Below are positions 1-10,390 of a stretch of 64,000 nt of DNA, one piece after another. The notes under the pieces are model-generated. The model had not been told where the DNA came from. It made no database searches and was given only the letters and a program-made list of their open reading frames with translations. The first letter of the stretch is position 1; each line of letters opens with the position of its first letter. Position numbers and translations under genes: made by a program. Where the stretch lies: NCBI GenBank assembly GCA_026388275.1, contig JAPLKB010000008.1:1-64000 (forward strand). Direction: 5' to 3'. Source of the DNA: Pseudomonadota bacterium (GTDB lineage Bacteria > Desulfobacterota > Syntrophorhabdia > Syntrophorhabdales > Syntrophorhabdaceae).

Positions 1-213
1 CTTAACCACTTGTTCTTTCAGGCCTTCGGGGAATGTCTCATCGTGCTTGTAAAAGTAAACACATGCCTCTGTGGTTATAGTAAAACCAGGAGGAACAGGT
101 ATCCCGAGATTTACCATCCCTGCAAGTCCTGCGCCTTTTCCCCCTAAAAGGTCTTTTAAGTTATCTCCACCTTCTGATTCCTTTCCACCAAAAAAATAAA
201 CATACTTTTCCAT
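1..213 (-). CDS. ppdK: Pyruvate, phosphate dikinase, N-terminal fragment
   Basis: Partial gene; only the first 71 codons are inside the window. The product begins MEKYVYFFGGKESEGGDN and continues with GGKGAGLAGMVNLGIPVPPGFT, the nucleotide-binding N-terminus typical of pyruvate, phosphate dikinase, which interconverts pyruvate and phosphoenolpyruvate using ATP/AMP and pyrophosphate. A GAGGGG ribosome-binding site sits just upstream of the ATG. It lies downstream of glyS on the same strand. A PEP synthase-like enzyme shares the fold, but the FGGKE...NLKDLLGGKGAGL start fits PPDK better. Confidence 0.88.
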   Translation of the reverse strand, partial: MEKYVYFFGGKESEGGDNLKDLLGGKGAGLAGMVNLGIPVPPGFTITTEACVYFYKHDETFPEGLKEQVVK

Positions 214-656
214 AATATCCCCTCACTTAAAATGAATTTTATAACACAGCCAGGCTTGAAACATATCTGCCACCTTCTCATACCAACTTTCATTAATTCA
301 GATGGCTTCGTTTGACCTCTCGTCATCTCATTCACGTTTTTTCCTTGTTCCTTGTTTTATTCTTGAGCCAGAGCCAGCATTAAACCGTTTGATACCCACT
401 ACCATTCATTGGGTAACCATAATAACATTACATCGCTTTTATGTAAATAAGGCAATATCCTATTTACTGATTCGAATAACCTGATATTGTGATGCTAAAA
501 CCCCGATTCATTCAATACCATTTGTATCGATAGAAGCCACTTGGGAGATGTATGCCTGTAATCCAGATAGTGCATTTTACAGTTTACGCGTGTAGTATCG
601 TTGCCGCCTTTAGCCTTGTTCCCACTAAAAAATACATATTTTCCAAAAACAACCCC
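214..656 (-). other. Spacer with a decayed copy of the glyS-end/ppdK-start junction
   Basis: No convincing gene is seen between ppdK and glyS. On the minus strand, the stretch just after the glyS stop (about 595-676) resembles the real glyS-end/ppdK-start stretch at about 185-241. Both read KIHF(E/K), then TGAGGGG, then a sequence encoding a YV-F-(F/S)-G-K-like peptide. In the upstream copy the ATG is replaced by TTG and the frame soon stops. The simplest reading is a local duplication, one copy of which has decayed. The middle of the spacer (about 250-590) shows no further recognisable feature. Confidence 0.5.
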
Positions 657-2729
657 TCACTCAAAATGTATTTTTGAAAAATCACCAAACATCAAAAACA
701 TATCTTTTATCTTCTTCAACAGTGCCAGTCTGTTGTTTTTTATTGCATCGTCTTTGTCCATCACAAAAACCTTATCAAAATATCCGTCTATTGTTTCCTT
801 GAAATTGACAAGAACGGACAACGCTTCATTGTAGCTTTTCTCGCGCATAAGATCAAAAAACGTCCCTTTTTTCGATTCGTAAAGATCAAATAGCATTTGC
901 TCTTGAGCCTCTTTAAAGAGGGCAGGATCGATTGGGTTGTCTTCGGTTATCAGTTTTGTAATATTAAAGGCCCTTTTAAAACCTACCATGAGTTTTTTAA
1001 AATCTTCTATGGATTTCTGCGTTTCAAGAGTAATGAGTCTTGCATACCCGTCATAAATATCTTTTGCCGCATATGGCAATACACTCTCAACAAATTCCTG
1101 GTTCCGGCCCTCTTCAATCATGGAAAATTTGAATCGCGTCACAATAAAATCAATAAGTGAAGTACTTGTTTCATGAAGCGATATTCTTCCATTGATAACG
1201 TCTCCACATGTATAAGCGGTCTCTATAAGTCCTTCGAGAGGTATATGTATCCTTTTATCGATTAAGATCTTTATAATGCCGAGGGACTGTCTTCTTAAGG
1301 CAAAGGGATCAAGATTGCCCGTAGGCATTATGCTCACGGAAAAGAAGGATGTTAATGAATCAATCTTATCGGCAACACTGATAATTGTGCCAAGGAGTGT
1401 CTCAGGCAAGTTGCCGTTGCCGCCTGAAGGTAAGTAATGCTCTTCTATGGCACGGGCCACATCGTCTGCTTCACCCTGATAACTTGCGTATATTCTGCCC
1501 ATAACTCCCTGGAGTTCAGGAAATTCGCCTACCATATGCGTCATGAGATCTGCCTTCATCATCCTCGCTACCCGATCTACCTTTTCTAAATCTCCAAATC
1601 CGAGGATTACAGAGAGTGAGTGCGATATATTTATTACCCTGTCTGTTTTCTGTTTTAATGTCCCGATTTTTACATGGAAGACAATTGATGAAAGACGGTC
1701 ATAAAGACCGTATAAAGGTATTTTCCTGTCCTCTTCAAAAAAGAACCCCGCATCTGCAAGCCGCGCCCGCAAAACCTTTTCATTACCCCTGATAACGTTT
1801 TTGTCCTCAACGGGTATTGTATTTGCAAAAAAGATAAAATAGGGCATTAACCTGCTCTGTTCGTCCATAATGGGAATATACCGCTGATGGCTTTTCATCA
1901 CGTTTATAAGCACTTCTTTCGGAATAGCCAGGAACTTTGCATCAAATTCACCCCGAAGCGGGTACGGATATTCCGTAATATACATGATCTCTTTTATGAG
2001 GTCATCGTCTCCTATTGCATGACCATTGGTTTCTTCTTCGATCCTTTTTATTCCCTGAAGAATTGTCCCCATTCTCTCTTCTTCACTTAAAACTATGAAA
2101 TTTTCCTTCAGTTTTTCCAAATAATCGGCAGGGCGGGCAATCTCAATCCTGCCGGATGACAGGAACCTGTGGCCGTATGTGAAATTTCCGCTTTTTACAT
2201 CAGCAATGGTAAATACTATCGGTTCTTCATCGAATAATGCGAGTATCCATTGAATGGGCCGTGCAAAATCGAAGTTTTCGTTACCCCAACGCATCTTCTT
2301 CTGAAAGGGAATACGAGGGATTATATTGCCGAACAGTCCGGAAAGCACCTCTTTTACCGGCATCCCTTTTTCCACTTTTTCAATTGCGATAAACTCTACA
2401 TTATCTTTTATCGCTCTCTTTAATTCTTCAACACTGACCCCCTGAGACTTTGCAAAGCCTTGTGCAGCCTTTGTAGGGACACCTGATTCATCAAAGGCCC
2501 TTTTCAGGGGCGGGCCATATTTTAAGGTAATACTCTCGTTCTGTTTTTCAGAAACATCCGAGACAAAAGCTGCCATCCTTCTCGGGGTTGCCTGAATCTT
2601 TATGTCGCCGAAAGAAATTCGGTAATCGTTGAGGCCATCCTTCAAAAGCGTAAAAAGACCTTCCTTTGCAGGTTCAATAAACCTTGCAGGAATCTCTTCA
2701 GTACCAATTTCAAGCAATAGCGTCTTCAA
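657..2729 (-). CDS. glyS: Glycyl-tRNA synthetase beta subunit
   Basis: A 690-residue protein of the length usual for the beta subunit of the tetrameric bacterial glycyl-tRNA synthetase, which binds tRNA and works with GlyQ to charge tRNA-Gly. The N-terminus LLLEIGTEEIPARFIEPA and the later GEFPELQGVMGRIYA and DKIDSL stretches are characteristic of the family. A C-terminal DALR-type anticodon-binding region follows. It lies 70 nt downstream of glyQ on the same strand and is almost certainly co-transcribed with it. The ATG follows a purine-rich stretch. Confidence 0.97.
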   Translation of the reverse strand: MKTLLLEIGTEEIPARFIEPAKEGLFTLLKDGLNDYRISFGDIKIQATPRRMAAFVSDVSEKQNESITLKYGPPLKRAFDESGVPTKAAQGFAKSQGVSVEELKRAIKDNVEFIAIEKVEKGMPVKEVLSGLFGNIIPRIPFQKKMRWGNENFDFARPIQWILALFDEEPIVFTIADVKSGNFTYGHRFLSSGRIEIARPADYLEKLKENFIVLSEEERMGTILQGIKRIEEETNGHAIGDDDLIKEIMYITEYPYPLRGEFDAKFLAIPKEVLINVMKSHQRYIPIMDEQSRLMPYFIFFANTIPVEDKNVIRGNEKVLRARLADAGFFFEEDRKIPLYGLYDRLSSIVFHVKIGTLKQKTDRVINISHSLSVILGFGDLEKVDRVARMMKADLMTHMVGEFPELQGVMGRIYASYQGEADDVARAIEEHYLPSGGNGNLPETLLGTIISVADKIDSLTSFFSVSIMPTGNLDPFALRRQSLGIIKILIDKRIHIPLEGLIETAYTCGDVINGRISLHETSTSLIDFIVTRFKFSMIEEGRNQEFVESVLPYAAKDIYDGYARLITLETQKSIEDFKKLMVGFKRAFNITKLITEDNPIDPALFKEAQEQMLFDLYESKKGTFFDLMREKSYNEALSVLVNFKETIDGYFDKVFVMDKDDAIKNNRLALLKKIKDMFLMFGDFSKIHFE

Positions 2730-2799
2730 TTCAATGACCTTCTTTTATTATTATTCAGCTCACAAGTTACAAGCCTTAATTCCAACCTGAACAATAAAA

Positions 2800-3672
2800 C
2801 TATTTTTTTAAAAGCGGAAACCCCATTTCTTCTCTCTTCTTTACATAAAGTTCTGCACACATCTTGGCAAGGTTTCTGACTCTTCCTATATAGTTTGCCC
2901 GCTCGGTGACGCTTATGGCGCCCCGTGCGTCGAGCAGGTTGAATATATGTGAGCATTTAAGACAAAAATCGTAGGCAGGAAAAATAAGCCCCCGACCTTT
3001 GATAATTCTTTCTCCTTCCCGTTCATAGTTATCAAAAAAACCTTTCAATATATCCGGATCGGATTCTTCGAAGTTAAATATAGAGAACTCTCTTTCCGGA
3101 TCAAGGAAAACATCACCATAGAGGATGTCCTTATTCCACTTAATGTCAAACACATTATCTATATCCTGGAGATACATGGCTATTCTTTCCGTACCATAAG
3201 TGATCTCAACAGTAACAGGGGAAAGGTTGATACCGCCGACCTGCTGAAAATAGGTAAACTGTGTAATCTCCATTCCGTCAAGCCAAACTTCCCATCCAAG
3301 TCCCCATGCCCCAAGAGTGGGCGATTCCCAGTCATCTTCGACAAACCGAATATCATGGTTTGATGTATCTATGCCGAAGCTCCTCAGGCTGTCTATATAC
3401 ATGTTCTGAATGTCTTTAGGGGATGGTTTCATGATTACCTGGAACTGGTAATAATGCTGAAGCCTGTTCGGATTCTCGCCGTATCTGCCATCCGTAGGCC
3501 TCCGCGAAGGCTGAACATATGCAGTATTCCACGGCTCCGGGCCAAGCGATCTCAGGAAAGTGGCCGGGTGGAATGTGCCGGCACCTACTTCCATATCATA
3601 CGGCTGTTGGACTATGCATCCCTTGTCAGCCCAGAATTTCTGTAATGCAAATATGAGTTCTTGAAAATACAC
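2800..3672 (-). CDS. glyQ: Glycyl-tRNA synthetase alpha subunit
   Basis: A 290-residue class II aminoacyl-tRNA synthetase alpha subunit carrying the glycine/ATP active site. Family hallmarks are visible: [20 protein letters not shown] near the N-terminus, [20 protein letters not shown], and [20 protein letters not shown] in the middle. The start is GTG at 3672, preceded by GGGA at suitable spacing; no better ATG fits the conserved N-terminus [11 protein letters not shown]. First gene of the glyQ-glyS unit. The glyQ-glyS gap holds two heptamer-like units (minus strand GCTTGTA ACTTGTG) but no gene. Confidence 0.97.
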   Translation of the reverse strand: MYFQELIFALQKFWADKGCIVQQPYDMEVGAGTFHPATFLRSLGPEPWNTAYVQPSRRPTDGRYGENPNRLQHYYQFQVIMKPSPKDIQNMYIDSLRSFGIDTSNHDIRFVEDDWESPTLGAWGLGWEVWLDGMEITQFTYFQQVGGINLSPVTVEITYGTERIAMYLQDIDNVFDIKWNKDILYGDVFLDPEREFSIFNFEESDPDILKGFFDNYEREGERIIKGRGLIFPAYDFCLKCSHIFNLLDARGAISVTERANYIGRVRNLAKMCAELYVKKREEMGFPLLKK

Positions 3673-4488
3673 GTTTAATTCCCGCTTGTTTATAACATAA
3701 AATATATATTCATTGCTATTAAATTTAACCTTTGGGTTTGAAAAATGAACATAGGCTATAGCTTTCCGTATAACCTGCAGACAAGTATGTCGCCATTATA
3801 TAAAAAGAAATAAATGAACTACTCCGGGATATCTTTCGATTGAAAAGATCCCCTCCCCAAATTTGCCCTCTACTTTTTTACGGGGGGGAGTGGGTAGAGG
3901 GCGGTGGTTGATACTGGGGAGGGGTATTTTGTTTATATCATGTCACTCCCACTTACCGGAAACAAAATCAGCAGTACAGGAAGAAACTCCGTTTGCACCA
4001 TTCTTTTGATACCTATGCATCTGCATCAGCAAAGTCAACACTTTTCGGTTCACTTCATTTTAGAATATTTTAAGTTTTGCAGCCCCTTCTCCAAGGCTAA
4101 AAGATTTGACCTGTCGTACTGCTTCGATTCCATTCATGGGTTTCAGTCCGTCAAATATCAATGCTAATTATATCAGGTAAATCTTTTTTTGCAACAGAAA
4201 CTGCCCATTTTCAACTTCCTGCTGCGGTAATAAGAATATGCAGGGACCTATATTTCAGCCGGTCAAGGACTTACAAACAGCATATAATTTTCAACAATTA
4301 ACATTGTTTCCAACATAACTCCCTGTTTATATTTTTATTACATCATTTCCTCGGGTTGTCTGTCAGGAAAGTTTGAATTTATTGCCAGGAAAGTTTGATA
4401 AACTTTAAAGCAAGGTCAGACCGTCCACGGTCTTTTTAACAAGAAATCTAAACCTCATACGTTTCATATATAAAGTAATTTTTTTATC
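3673..4488. other. Gene-free spacer upstream of glyQ
   Basis: About 800 bases without a supportable gene. It contains a two-part inverted repeat (annotated separately) and the glyQ promoter region next to the gene. It also has a pair of short direct repeats CAGGAAAGTTTGA at about 4368 and 4387, which could be the worn end of an insertion sequence, and a small hairpin GACCGTCCACGGTC followed by five T at 4419-4437. The open frames here show no family resemblance. Confidence 0.5.
3850..3924. repeat. Two-part inverted repeat (REP-like hairpin)
   Basis: Outer arms CCCCTCCCCA (3850-3859) and TGGGGAGGGG (3915-3924) enclose inner arms GCCCTCTAC (3865-3873) and GTAGAGGGC (3894-3902). Together they form a 75-nt hairpin with an internal bulge. 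There is no T-run directly after it, so it looks more like a dispersed palindromic element than a terminator. Confidence 0.6.
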
Positions 4489-5277
4489 CTATTCATTAAA
4501 CGGCTTTTTTTCATAACTTGCAATTTCAACAACATCTATTTTTCTTGCAAAGATAAGATAACCGGTATGAGCAACCATCCTGTCAACGGGTCTGACTCTT
4601 TCGGCAACAGTTTTGTATCTCCGCAGCATAATTTCCAAAACTTCAATATCCCCAAAACAGTTGCCCAGCTCTTTTAATGCATCTGTTATCTGATTTGCAG
4701 TGGGTACAATCATGCCGAGCAACCCGCTGTTTTTTAAAAGCTTGCTTGCCTTGTCAAAGCACATCCATGGTTCTCTGACATCAATAAATACTGCATCAAA
4801 ACCGCCGTCTTCATATTCCATTACATCACTGCAGTAAAGTTTTGTATTGTCCCATTTGGTAAAATGTTCAATGTTTTTCTTTGCATTTTTATGATGTCTC
4901 TCTTCTTTTTCAAATGAGACAACAGAGCCCCCGGGTCCTACAACACAGGAAAATATGAATGTCAAAGCCCCGCTGCCGGTACCAATCTCCAATATTCTTG
5001 AGCCATGCATCAACCCCAGTCTGAAGCATATAAAAGATGCATCTTTAGGGAAAACTATCTGGGTCTCTCTTTTTAGACCATACATTACAAAATCTTCCAT
5101 TGAAGGCTCGTAAATTTCATACTGACCGTATCGTATACCGAAAGGCATACCTGTCAACTCATTAAAATTTATTATGCCTCCTTTTCCATGAAATGATTTA
5201 TCAATTTGCACTCTTTTCAGGTATCTTTTATCTTTGTATATGATCAAAATTAAATCGTTTTCAGCAATTACTCTCAT
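4489..5277 (-). CDS. trmI: tRNA (adenine-58-N1)-methyltransferase, TrmI family
   Basis: SAM-dependent methyltransferase expected to make m1A58 in the T-loop of tRNA. The N-terminal TrmI domain (AENDLILIIYKDKRYL...) is followed by GIRYGQYEIYEPSMEDFV and a Rossmann fold with [12 protein letters not shown] as SAM motif I. Further on, DVMEYEDGGFDAVFIDVREPW is typical of TrmI/Gcd14. A longer frame extends to 5472, but the ATG at 5277 is preferred: it follows GGGTGG, matches family starts, and lies just downstream of a good promoter. The gene gives about 262 residues and is divergent from proC. Confidence 0.88.
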   Translation of the reverse strand: MRVIAENDLILIIYKDKRYLKRVQIDKSFHGKGGIINFNELTGMPFGIRYGQYEIYEPSMEDFVMYGLKRETQIVFPKDASFICFRLGLMHGSRILEIGTGSGALTFIFSCVVGPGGSVVSFEKEERHHKNAKKNIEHFTKWDNTKLYCSDVMEYEDGGFDAVFIDVREPWMCFDKASKLLKNSGLLGMIVPTANQITDALKELGNCFGDIEVLEIMLRRYKTVAERVRPVDRMVAHTGYLIFARKIDVVEIASYEKKPFNE

Positions 5278-5293
5278 ATCCACCCAATTTCCG

Positions 5294-5322
5294 GTTATAA
5301 GTATTAACTTTATTAAAGGCAA
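5294..5322 (-). promoter_or_regulatory. Sigma-70-type promoter of trmI
   Basis: Minus-strand TTGCCT (5322-5317), a 17-nt spacer, then TATAAC (5299-5294). Transcription would begin near 5287, about ten bases before the trmI ATG. This supports the shorter start and implies a very short leader. Confidence 0.6.
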
Positions 5323-5502
5323 CCGTTTTTTTGTTAATCTATAATAAACCGTGTGACTTGTAAATGAATTTACATCAAAAAGCATTTGAAGCAGTTGCAT
5401 ATGTACGCCTTTGGGCAAATTTAACTTTAAAATATCCTGCCCATTTGTTATAAACATTATAGATATAAACATTTTAGATGAAGCAAGGGAGAGGGAGGCA
5501 AT

Positions 5503-6303
5503 ATGGATAAAGTTGGAATAGTAGGGCTCGGCAACATGGGGGAAGCTATTGCAAAAAATCTTTTAAAAAGCGGCGCTAAAAAAGATTCAATACTTTGTTT
5601 TGAGATAAAACCGGAAAGAAGAAGGTTTATAGAGGAGAAATATAAATTAAAATTCACGGGAAGCGCCGAAGAGCTGATAAAAAAAGTCAGATATATAATT
5701 TTGTCAATAAAACCACAGGATGCTGACAAACTATTAAATAGCATTACCTCTCTTCTTGATGATAAAAAAATTATCATATCCATCATGGCCGGTATTACCT
5801 TATCAAACATATTATCGACCGTAGGTAAACCAATAAAAGCAATCAGGATTATGCCTAATATCTGTGTAAAAGTGGGAGAGGGTGCGATTGGTATTGCGCC
5901 AGGGTCTTATGTAAATAAGGAAGAAATTGATGCAGTTAAAGCTCTCATTTTGCCAATGGGCAGGATAATAGAGGTAGGGGAAGAGCTTATGGATGCTGTG
6001 ACCGCCCTTGGCGGGAGCGGACCTGCTTTTTTCCTGCTTTTTCTTGAATCTATGATTGATGCGGGTGTAAAAATAGGCATTGCGAGGGATAAATCAAAAG
6101 CTATATGCAGCCAGGTTGTTAGGGGCACATTAAAGATGCTGGAAGAGGAAGATGTTCATCCTACCTTGATGAAAGAGATGATCACATCTCCTGCCGGCAC
6201 TACCATTGCCGGACTGGCGATTCTGGAAGAAAGCGCTTTTAAGGGAAATATTATAAAAGCAGTAGAAATATCGGCAAAAAGGGCAAAAGAGCTTTCTCTA
6301 TGA
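5503..6303 (+). CDS. proC: Pyrroline-5-carboxylate reductase
   Basis: Last enzyme of proline synthesis, reducing 1-pyrroline-5-carboxylate with NAD(P)H. The 266-residue length is normal. The N-terminal Rossmann motif [14 protein letters not shown] binds the cofactor, and the C-terminal dimerisation domain carries the family signature [19 protein letters not shown] with [10 protein letters not shown] further on. GGGAGG precedes the ATG. The stop overlaps the pcm start (ATGA), so the two are translationally coupled. Confidence 0.95.
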   Translation: MDKVGIVGLGNMGEAIAKNLLKSGAKKDSILCFEIKPERRRFIEEKYKLKFTGSAEELIKKVRYIILSIKPQDADKLLNSITSLLDDKKIIISIMAGITLSNILSTVGKPIKAIRIMPNICVKVGEGAIGIAPGSYVNKEEIDAVKALILPMGRIIEVGEELMDAVTALGGSGPAFFLLFLESMIDAGVKIGIARDKSKAICSQVVRGTLKMLEEEDVHPTLMKEMITSPAGTTIAGLAILEESAFKGNIIKAVEISAKRAKELSL

Positions 6304-6953
6304 TATTGAATGAATATGCCAGTAAAAGACAGCAGATGGTTGAATCGCAAATAATATCGAGGGGAATAAAGGATATCAGGATCATAGATGCTATGAAAAA
6401 GGTTCCGAGACACCTTTTCCTTGATGAAGCGTTGAGGTCTCAGGCATATGAAGATTATCCAGCCCCTATAGGAGAAAAGCAGACAATTTCCCAGCCCTAT
6501 ATTGTAGCCCTGATGACAGAATTGCTTCAATTAAAAGGCAATGAGAAGATTCTTGAAATAGGAACCGGATCAGGCTATCAGACAGCCGTACTTGCCGAAC
6601 TTGTTGACCAGGTATTTTCAATCGAAAGAATACCGGCATTGGCAAAAAGGGCAAGGAAACTACTTGATGAGTTGAAATACACAAACATAGTAATAACGAT
6701 AGACGATGGTACACTTGGGTGGAGAGAACACAGCCCTTATGATGGGATTATTGTCACTGCGGCAGCACCTTATCCACCTTCAACACTTCTTGAACAATTA
6801 AAAACCGGCTCTAAGCTTGTTATCCCGGTAGGCGAGGAATTTGTACAGGATTTACTAGTTTATACAAAAGATGACAAGGGCGAATACAATAAGGAAAGTT
6901 ATGGAGGATGCAGATTTGTGAAACTTATAGGTAATCAGGGTTGGAAAAGTTAA
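6300..6953 (+). CDS. pcm: Protein-L-isoaspartate O-methyltransferase
   Basis: A 217-residue repair enzyme that methylates L-isoaspartyl residues in aged proteins. It shows the family-specific [20 protein letters not shown] segment, [15 protein letters not shown], and SAM motif [19 protein letters not shown] (about residues 84-101). It overlaps proC by four bases and the following sigma-factor gene by about a dozen bases. The pcm-rpoS order is familiar from proteobacteria and supports the sigma-factor call. Confidence 0.95.
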   Translation: MILNEYASKRQQMVESQIISRGIKDIRIIDAMKKVPRHLFLDEALRSQAYEDYPAPIGEKQTISQPYIVALMTELLQLKGNEKILEIGTGSGYQTAVLAELVDQVFSIERIPALAKRARKLLDELKYTNIVITIDDGTLGWREHSPYDGIIVTAAAPYPPSTLLEQLKTGSKLVIPVGEEFVQDLLVYTKDDKGEYNKESYGGCRFVKLIGNQGWKS

Positions 6954-7816
6954 CAGAAGATAAACCACCGGCGAAACTCCCGGAATACGAAGAATTTCAG
7001 GTTGAGAAGCTCTATATGAAAGAGCTGAGGAAGCTTCCGGTCATGTCGGCAGCAGAAGAAATAGCATATGCAGAACAGATGATGAAAGGAGACCCGGAAG
7101 CAAGGAAAAGGCTTATAGAGGCCAATCTAAGACTTGTTGTAAAGATAGCGAGAAAATATATAAACCAGGGATTATCAAGCCTTGATTTGATAGAAGAAGG
7201 AAACATCGGCCTTATTAGGGCTGTAGAAAAATTTGATTTGTTAAGAAAATGCAGATTTTCAACATATGCAACATGGTGGATAAAACAGTCAATTGAACGG
7301 GCAATAGCAAATTTTTCAAGAACCATTCGCCTGCCGATACATATTTCCTCAAGAATTTATAGAATATCAAGGATAGTAAATGATTATACGGACAAGGAGG
7401 GAAAAGAACCGCCACCTGAATATATAGCTCGGGAAACAGGGCTTTCCATTGATTTTGTAAAAAATCTGTTCTCCATGATAATAAAAACGTTCTCATTGGA
7501 AACCATCATAGATGAAGATGGTAAGCTAACACTCGAAGACGTTTTACCGAATACTTTATATGAAGAACCTTTGTCAGCGCTTGAACATGTAAAAAGAGTC
7601 GAAGAGGTTGCTTCATGGGTTGATGGATTAAACATTGATGAAAAAAAAGTAATTGTATTAAGGTACGGCCTTGACGGAGAGGAGCCGCAGACCCTCGAAT
7701 CAATTGGCAAGATCTTCGGGGTTACAAGAGAAAGAATAAGACAGATAGAACAAAAATCCTTAAATAAACTACGCAAAGCCGCTAAGAGAAAAAATATTGA
7801 AAGCGAAAATATCTGA
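6941..7816 (+). CDS. rpoS: RpoS-like sigma-70 family RNA polymerase sigma factor
   Basis: A 291-residue sigma factor with region 2 ([54 protein letters not shown]), region 3, and a C-terminal helix-turn-helix region 4 ([19 protein letters not shown]). It lacks the long region 1.1 and spacer of RpoD. DLIEEGN and the adjacency to pcm favour the stationary-phase RpoS group, though another group 2 sigma factor is possible. The start is TTG at 6941 inside the end of pcm with CAGGG upstream; no ATG fits. Confidence 0.8.
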   Translation: MEKLTEDKPPAKLPEYEEFQVEKLYMKELRKLPVMSAAEEIAYAEQMMKGDPEARKRLIEANLRLVVKIARKYINQGLSSLDLIEEGNIGLIRAVEKFDLLRKCRFSTYATWWIKQSIERAIANFSRTIRLPIHISSRIYRISRIVNDYTDKEGKEPPPEYIARETGLSIDFVKNLFSMIIKTFSLETIIDEDGKLTLEDVLPNTLYEEPLSALEHVKRVEEVASWVDGLNIDEKKVIVLRYGLDGEEPQTLESIGKIFGVTRERIRQIEQKSLNKLRKAAKRKNIESENI

Positions 7817-9329
7817 CCAGGGCGCTTCCGATAATTCTGTAACCGATATAATAAAAAAAGGTTCAATAATTACCATAATCACATTAATAAGCAGGCCTAT
7901 CGGTTATGTAAGAGAGTCAATCCAGGCATATCTTTTCGGTGCAACGCTTGCTGTTGACGCATTTGTTGTAGCTTTTAACTTTCCTGAATTAATTCAAACC
8001 CTTTTCTTTTCAGGTGCAACAAGCGCTTTCCTTATACCCGTATGCACAAAATATTTAAAAAACGATAAAGAATACTCTGATATATATGCAACATTTATAA
8101 ATCTCACTATCATTATCACACTTTTTCTATCAACAATATTCTTTATTTTCAGTAACGAAATCGTCCAGTTAATAGCACCGGGATTCAGCCCTGAATCTAA
8201 AAGGATTACTAAAACCCTCTTTATAATTATGATACCCGTTATTGCCCTTCACGCAATTCTGTCTGTTATCAAAGCATTTCTCAATGCAAAGGAACATTTT
8301 GCAGCCCCTGAGATGTCGGGAATATTATGGAATATCGTTTTTATACTTGCCGCATTGTTTTTAAGTAAAAAATTCGGCATATACAGCCTCGCCATAGGAG
8401 TTACCATTGGTTCTATCTTTCAAATTATTGTACAATTTCCATATTTAAAAAAATTCAATATAAGATATAGCATGGTGCTTTCCCTGAACCACCAGTCTGT
8501 TAGAGATGCAAGGAGACTTTTTGCGGGTGCACTTATTGCCACATCAATCGTTCCTATTAACAGTTTTGTAGGCAGAATCATCGGTTCTTACCTTCCACAC
8601 GGAGAAGTGGCTTCCCTCGCTTATGCCTTTAGAGTCTTCATCCTCCCCTTTAGCCTTTTTGCCGTTCCTGTTTATACGGTAATGTTTTCGAAGATTGCAA
8701 AACTTTATCATGAAAAAGACTTGAAAGGTATTTACTCTAACATTGACGGTTCCTTCATTCTCTTATGCATAACCCTGATTCCCTCGACAATACTGCTATG
8801 TTCCACAGGGGATTCAATTATAAAAATACTTTATGAACGCGGTGCTTTTACTTCAAGGGAAACACTCATGACAAACAGAGCGCTTTTCGGTTACGGAACA
8901 GGGATTCTTTTTTATGCACTTTCTCTTTCCCTTGTAAGGGTATTTAATGCCTTGCACGACATGAAAACGCCCGCAGTCATAGGCATTACATCTATTGTTA
9001 TAAATGCAATGCTCGCTGCACTATTGATGAAAAAATTTAATAATCTCGGTATTTCTCTTGCCACATCCATTGTCTCGCTTTACAATTTTTCAGTGCTATA
9101 TATATGTTTAAAGAAGAAAATTAAATACAGAATGGCAAAAAGCACTATACGGGAGATAACAAAATCCCTGCTGTCCGGCATTGTACTGCTATTTTCTATT
9201 TTTGCGGTGAGATCCATATGGCACGACAGGACATACCTGACATTATCTTTGAGTATTATCCTGACTATCATCATTTATTACGTTTTTTTCAGAGATTACT
9301 ACCGGATGCTTATTCGCAGAAAAATATAA
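7797..9329 (+). CDS. murJ: Lipid II flippase MurJ (MviN family)
   Basis: A 510-residue polytopic inner-membrane protein with about 14 hydrophobic segments, the MurJ/MviN arrangement. N-terminal features include [22 protein letters not shown] and later [29 protein letters not shown], close to the conserved MurJ signature around the first helices. It flips lipid II to the periplasm for peptidoglycan assembly. The likely start is a TTG at 7797 overlapping the sigma-factor end by 20 bases; the ribosome-binding site is weak. It is probably part of the proC-pcm-rpoS transcription unit. Confidence 0.92.
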   Translation: MKAKISDQGASDNSVTDIIKKGSIITIITLISRPIGYVRESIQAYLFGATLAVDAFVVAFNFPELIQTLFFSGATSAFLIPVCTKYLKNDKEYSDIYATFINLTIIITLFLSTIFFIFSNEIVQLIAPGFSPESKRITKTLFIIMIPVIALHAILSVIKAFLNAKEHFAAPEMSGILWNIVFILAALFLSKKFGIYSLAIGVTIGSIFQIIVQFPYLKKFNIRYSMVLSLNHQSVRDARRLFAGALIATSIVPINSFVGRIIGSYLPHGEVASLAYAFRVFILPFSLFAVPVYTVMFSKIAKLYHEKDLKGIYSNIDGSFILLCITLIPSTILLCSTGDSIIKILYERGAFTSRETLMTNRALFGYGTGILFYALSLSLVRVFNALHDMKTPAVIGITSIVINAMLAALLMKKFNNLGISLATSIVSLYNFSVLYICLKKKIKYRMAKSTIREITKSLLSGIVLLFSIFAVRSIWHDRTYLTLSLSIILTIIIYYVFFRDYYRMLIRRKI

Positions 9330-9427
9330 CAGGGCATAGAGATTTGACAACAAGTACATTCTTTTTTATACTACGTTACAAGAAATGCCAGGGCATTGCC
9401 GGTTTGAATGAATTGAAGGGTGTATAA

Positions 9428-10390
9428 ATGAAAAAGATTGCCATATTCATTATTGTTTTTGTATCAATTTTCACTTTGATAAGCTCCTTGCTTAATGCTG
9501 GAGAAAGCAAAGACAGTAAACTTTCGCCTGTCATAAGTTTCGGGACATTGCCCGTGCTGCAGGCACTGCCGATTTTTGTTGCAGCAGAAAAGGACTTTTT
9601 TAAAGAGCAAGGGTTGAACGTAAACCTTGTCAGATTCAATTCAGCCATGGAAAAAGATGTGGCACTTTCTGCAGGACAGATCTCCGGGTATTTTGGCGAT
9701 ATAATGACCCCTATGGTATTGAATGCCAACAAGACGCCTGCAAAAATGATCGCCACAATATTTAACACATCAAAAACGCAGCGTATGTTTGCAATTATTG
9801 CCTCTCCAAAGCACTCGAATAAATCAATTTCCGAGATCGCACGAGAGGGGATTGCAGTGAGTTCCAACACCATTTTGGATTACCTTATGACAAAGCTCTT
9901 AAAATCAAAATCTAATCAGACAGACAACGTAAAACAGATAGAAATAAAAAGCATACCAATCCGACTGCAAATGCTGCTCTCAGGCCAGATACCGGCGGCA
10001 ATGCTTCCTGAGCCTCTTGTGACCCTTGCCGAGCAAAAAGGCTGCAAGGTTTTGATTGATGATGCAGGGGCCGATGCATCTGCTACTGTGCTTGTATTTA
10101 ACGAAAATTTCCTCGCAGATCATCCTGATGTTGTAAAGAAGTTTCTGGCAGCAGTCGAAAAAGCCTCACAATATACAAACAAGCATCGCGATGAAGTCCG
10201 CTCGATCATGAACCGTGAATGCAGGGTTCCGGATTCTCTTCAAAAAACATTTCCCATCCCTGAATTCCGAAAACTTACTATGCCCGATTATAATCAAGTC
10301 ATGGATGTATATCAGTGGTTGAGAGGAAAAAAGATTATAAAAACTGAGATGACATTCAAACAAATGGTGGGTGATGGCTATCTCCCATGA
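9428..10390 (+). CDS. ABC transporter substrate-binding protein (SsuA/NMT1-like)
   Basis: A 320-residue periplasmic binding protein. A signal peptide is visible (MKKIAIFIIVFVSIFTLISS, cleavage likely near LNAGES). The mature part (ISFGTLPVLQALPIFVAAEK, FFKEQGLNVNLVRF) matches the fold of sulfonate/nitrate/thiamine-precursor binding proteins. It is followed without gaps by an ATPase, a permease, and then menG and menA. That arrangement suggests the ligand is tied to quinone metabolism rather than sulfonates; this is an inference, as ligand specificity cannot be read from the sequence. Confidence 0.85.
   Translation: MKKIAIFIIVFVSIFTLISSLLNAGESKDSKLSPVISFGTLPVLQALPIFVAAEKDFFKEQGLNVNLVRFNSAMEKDVALSAGQISGYFGDIMTPMVLNANKTPAKMIATIFNTSKTQRMFAIIASPKHSNKSISEIAREGIAVSSNTILDYLMTKLLKSKSNQTDNVKQIEIKSIPIRLQMLLSGQIPAAMLPEPLVTLAEQKGCKVLIDDAGADASATVLVFNENFLADHPDVVKKFLAAVEKASQYTNKHRDEVRSIMNRECRVPDSLQKTFPIPEFRKLTMPDYNQVMDVYQWLRGKKIIKTEMTFKQMVGDGYLP

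Noticed and set aside
4368-4400. Direct repeats CAGGAAAGTTTGA as insertion-sequence end
   Set aside because: Only two short copies, with no transposase fragment or partner inverted end nearby.
4419-4437. Small hairpin followed by T-run, possible terminator
   Set aside because: The stem is only five base pairs, it points along the plus strand, and no plus-strand gene ends upstream of it.
5278-5472. Longer N-terminus for the tRNA methyltransferase
   Set aside because: The extra 65 residues do not resemble the family, and a good promoter lies inside the region, so translation most likely begins at 5277.
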